A stretch of DNA of 36,436 nt. It comes from Acidimicrobiia bacterium. GTDB taxonomy: Bacteria; Actinomycetota; Acidimicrobiia; IMCC26256; PALSA-555. Of the stretch, positions 34,511-36,436 are shown piece after piece. Under the pieces are notes generated by a model. That model saw only the letters and a program-made list of their open reading frames with translations, searched no databases and was not told where the DNA came from. Numbering within the stretch: position 1 is the stretch's first letter; every line of letters begins with the position of its first letter. Made by a program: the position numbers and the translations under genes. The stretch lies in contig JALHSW010000101.1 of assembly GCA_022865365.1 (NCBI GenBank), positions 1 through 36,436 of the forward strand, written 5' to 3'.

Positions 34511-35835
34511 GCTTGCCCGTCGTCGCGATCGTCGGGCGACCGAACGTGGGGAAGTCGACGCTGGTGAACCGCATCGTCGGCCGGCGTGCCGCGATCGTGC
34601 AGGAGAAGCCCGGGGTCACCCGGGACCGCAAGGAGCTCGAGGCGAGCTGGTGTGGCCGGAGCTTCGTCGTCGTCGACACCGGCGGCTGGCTCCCGGCTCA
34701 CGCGGCCGCCGCCGACCCCGCAGTGCTGGTGCGCCAGGTCAGCGAGCAAGCCGAGCGCGCGATCGCCGAGGCCGACGTGATCCTGTGCGTCGTCGACGTG
34801 ACGGTCGGTGCCGTCGAGGAGGACGACGCCGTCGCCCGGGTGCTCCGCCGCTCCGGGAAGCCCGTCATCGTCGCGGTGAACAAGGTCGATGACGAACGCC
34901 GCGAGCCCGACACGTGGGCGTTCGCCCGCCTCGGACTCGGAACACCGTTTCCGATCTCGTCCGGCCACGGGCGGGGGACCGGCGAGCTACTCGACGCCGT
35001 CGTTGCCGCGCTCCCGCCCGAGACGGAGGACGCGGAGGATCCCGGGCCCGACGGGATCTTCTCGGTGACGATCGTCGGGCGTCCGAACGTCGGGAAGTCG
35101 ACGTTGTTCAACCGGCTGGTCGGCGATGACCGGTCGGTGGTGCACGACGAGCCGGGCACCACCCGCGACGCGATCGACACGATCATCGAGACCCCGGATG
35201 GACCACTGCGCTTCATCGACACCGCCGGCATGCGGCGCCGGAGCCGAATCGACGAGGCCACCGAGTACTACGGCCTCCTGCGCGCGCTCGAGGCAGTCGA
35301 TCGCGCCGATGCGGCACTGCTGGTGATCGACGCCGAAGCGGGCGTGACGCACCAGGACCAGCGACTCGCAGAGCGCGTCGACGCTTCGGGGACCGCGATC
35401 GTGGTCGTGCTCAACAAGTGGGACCTCGTCAAGGACGCCGACCAGCGTCGTCAGGTGCTCGAGGACGTCGCCGACCGGCTCGCGTTCCTCGGCTACGCGC
35501 CGGTGCTCAAGATCTCGGCGCTGACCGGCTCACGGTTCGACAAGCTGCTCCCGGCGCTCCGTGAGGCCGAGGAGGCATACCACCGCCGGATCCCGACCGC
35601 CGCACTCAACCGCCTCATGCAGGAGGCCCAGGCCCATCACCCACCGCCCGTGGTGAAGCGGCACCGGCCCCGGGTCCTGTACGCCACCCAGGGCGCCACC
35701 GACCCACCGACGTTCACCCTCTTTGCCACCCACGAGCTTCCGGCGACCTACCTCCGGTACCTCGAGCGTCGCATGCGGGAGGCCTTCGACTTCGGGCCGA
35801 CGCCGATCAAGCTTCGGGTCCGCCGCCGGGGGTGA
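34507..35835 (+). CDS. der: Ribosome biogenesis GTPase Der (EngA)
   Basis: A tandem-domain GTPase required for 50S subunit assembly. The 442-residue protein has two G domains, each with a complete motif set: GRPNVGKST near residues 9-17 with DTGGW and NKVD, and GRPNVGKST near 193 with DTAGM and NKWD. A C-terminal KH-like domain follows (about 360-442: PPVVKRHRPRVLYATQGATD). Start and length are typical. It overlaps the DUF512 gene by 4 nt. Confidence 0.97.
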   Translation: MSLPVVAIVGRPNVGKSTLVNRIVGRRAAIVQEKPGVTRDRKELEASWCGRSFVVVDTGGWLPAHAAAADPAVLVRQVSEQAERAIAEADVILCVVDVTVGAVEEDDAVARVLRRSGKPVIVAVNKVDDERREPDTWAFARLGLGTPFPISSGHGRGTGELLDAVVAALPPETEDAEDPGPDGIFSVTIVGRPNVGKSTLFNRLVGDDRSVVHDEPGTTRDAIDTIIETPDGPLRFIDTAGMRRRSRIDEATEYYGLLRALEAVDRADAALLVIDAEAGVTHQDQRLAERVDASGTAIVVVLNKWDLVKDADQRRQVLEDVADRLAFLGYAPVLKISALTGSRFDKLLPALREAEEAYHRRIPTAALNRLMQEAQAHHPPPVVKRHRPRVLYATQGATDPPTFTLFATHELPATYLRYLERRMREAFDFGPTPIKLRVRRRG

Positions 35836-35931
35836 CGGGAGCAGTGTCCGGTTCGGTGCACCGGCTGCACCTCCACGCCACGACCAGGGAGCTCGACCGG
35901 CGCGCCCCTCGCCGGGTGCTGGAATGGGCGA

Positions 35932-36180
35932 GTGCCCTGGTGTGACGAATGCGACCGCTTCCTGTCGCCCGCGAGCGTGCGCCGCGACGGGACGTGTCCG
36001 ACCTGCAGTCGACCGGTCGATCGCGGGAAGGCGAAGGGCGCAGCGGCCGCGCCGGCCGCGACGGACGAGGAGCCGCTCGAGCCCGTGCCGTGGCACTTCA
36101 AGCTCCTCCTGGCCGCGGTCGCGCTGTACCTCGGGTACCGAGCGTTCCAGGGCATCGAGTGGCTGGTCGGCCAGGGCTGA
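35932..36180 (+). CDS. Small zinc-ribbon membrane protein
   Basis: An 82-residue protein with a two-CxxC zinc ribbon, Cys4-x2-Cys7 and Cys22-x2-Cys25 (WCDECDR and GTCPTCSRP). An Ala/Glu-rich linker and one membrane helix at about 54-74 (WHFKLLLAAVALYLGYRAF) follow. The GTG start places the first Cys pair at the very N-terminus, as in zinc-ribbon domains that precede a membrane anchor. No specific function is known. It lies 96 bp after der; a 10-bp palindrome CGGTGCACCG (35854-35863) in that gap is the only feature seen there. Confidence 0.72.
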   Translation: MPWCDECDRFLSPASVRRDGTCPTCSRPVDRGKAKGAAAAPAATDEEPLEPVPWHFKLLLAAVALYLGYRAFQGIEWLVGQG

Positions 36181-36184
36181 GCCG

Positions 36185-36219
36185 CCCGCCTGGAGAGCGC
36201 GCTGCGATTCCTGGGCGGG
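36185..36219. terminator. Possible hairpin between convergent genes
   Basis: CCCGCC (36185-36190) and GGCGGG (36214-36219) can pair over a 23-nt loop in the gap between the zinc-ribbon gene and the HNH fragment. Without a T-run this is only a weak terminator candidate. Confidence 0.2.
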
Positions 36220-36230
36220 ACGACGCGGGC

Positions 36231-36436
36231 TCATCCGGTGTCGGGGGGTGGCGCCCGGTCGGGGGGTGTGAGCCACCAGCCGGTGTGGTGGATCTCGAGG
36301 CCGTCGGTGGCGTGACAGCCTTCGATACGACAGTGAGGGTCGCGCCATTCGATGGCGGTGTTGAGGAACGTGTCGCCGCTTCGGCCGAGGTGCGCGATGT
36401 GGGTGACGTCGCGGCCGTGGGTGAGGACCACGTCGA
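36231..36436 (-). CDS. HNH endonuclease (DUF222/13E12-type) C-terminal fragment, partial at window edge
   Basis: The frame enters from the right edge and reads GRDVTHIAHLGRSGDTFLNT, then a CRIEGCHATDGLEIHHTGWW segment, and stops at 36231. Cys-x4-Cys followed by LEIHH is the first half of the HNH motif found in DUF222/13E12-repeat proteins common in Actinomycetota. The second half (Asn and the final His-x-x-x-His with its Leu-Asp-Asn-Leu block) is missing: after GWW the chain becomes Pro-rich and ends within 15 residues. Two C-runs lie in this end region, but neither shifted frame restores the motif. The gene therefore looks 3'-truncated or diverged, and may be a relic. Confidence 0.6.
   Translation of the reverse strand, partial: DVVLTHGRDVTHIAHLGRSGDTFLNTAIEWRDPHCRIEGCHATDGLEIHHTGWWLTPPDRAPPPDTG

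Noticed and set aside
35854-35863. Palindrome CGGTGCACCG between der and the zinc-ribbon gene as an operator
   Set aside because: A single 10-bp palindrome in very GC-rich DNA, with no promoter element nearby, is not enough evidence.
36236-36270. Repeated GGGGGG runs with similar flanks near the right edge
   Set aside because: Two short G-run repeats (GTGTCGGGGGGTG and GTCGGGGGGTGTG) are easily produced in Pro codons; too short and degenerate to call a repeat family.

Overview
The window is a very GC-rich, densely packed piece of bacterial chromosome: frequent GTG starts, 1-20 nt gene overlaps and almost no non-coding DNA. Gene content and order point to Actinomycetota. A run matching the Mycobacterium tuberculosis Rv1691-Rv1713 core is visible: TPR protein, HAD phosphatase, tlyA, NAD kinase, recN, steA, steB/mctB, pyrG, NUDIX, xerD, scpA, scpB, rsuA-type pseudouridine synthase, cmk, der. 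KorAB, DUF1015, DUF512 and an aroA placed between tyrA and cmk suggest a deep-branching class such as Acidimicrobiia. That class assignment is inference. No phage, insertion sequence, CRISPR array or tRNA gene was seen.

Layout. Positions 1-329 hold the 3' end of a 23S rRNA gene, a spacer with two hairpins, and a 5S rRNA gene. From 464 to 5042 lie a TPR protein, an OB-fold SSB-like protein with a structured leader, and the two subunits of a 2-oxoacid:ferredoxin oxidoreductase (korAB). A DUF1015 gene (minus strand) is divergent from a long plus-strand operon (6344-18070). That operon carries a TPR protein, HAD phosphatase, tlyA, NAD kinase, recN, steA, steB (interrupted by an in-frame TGA), murJ, a 30-codon repeat ORF, an AlkP-like polytopic membrane protein and a MraY/WecA-like transferase. 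A GT39/PMT-like membrane glycosyltransferase converges on it. From 19715 to 24488 lie pyrG, NUDIX, xerD, a DksA/TraR zinc-finger protein, a site-2-protease-family protein and an HD-domain protein. trpS (minus strand) is divergent from scpA-scpB-rsuA. An aromatic operon (aroH, tyrA, aroA) runs into cmk and plsC, with ispH convergent. A DUF512 radical-SAM-like gene and der follow, then a small zinc-ribbon membrane protein. A truncated HNH-nuclease fragment lies at the right edge.

How it works together. Three themes stand out. The first is envelope and septum construction: SteA/SteB, MurJ, the MraY-like transferase, the AlkP-like protein and the GT39 enzyme, with PlsC and IspH supplying lipid and isoprenoid. 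The second is chromosome maintenance: RecN, XerD, ScpAB and Der (ribosome assembly). The third is central metabolism: KorAB, CTP synthesis, CMP kinase, NADP synthesis and Phe/Tyr/Trp precursor supply.

At least ten operon-first genes have a TANNNT -10 element only 5-8 nt before the start codon, the arrangement of leaderless actinobacterial transcripts. This helped choose several starts. The ssb-like gene and korAB are the exceptions and have longer leaders with possible regulatory structure. Other notable items are the in-frame TGA in steB, a 17-bp tandem repeat in the ispH/DUF512 divergent promoter region, a coupled mini-ORF encoding three QVAGK repeats, and unusual active-site substitutions in AroA.
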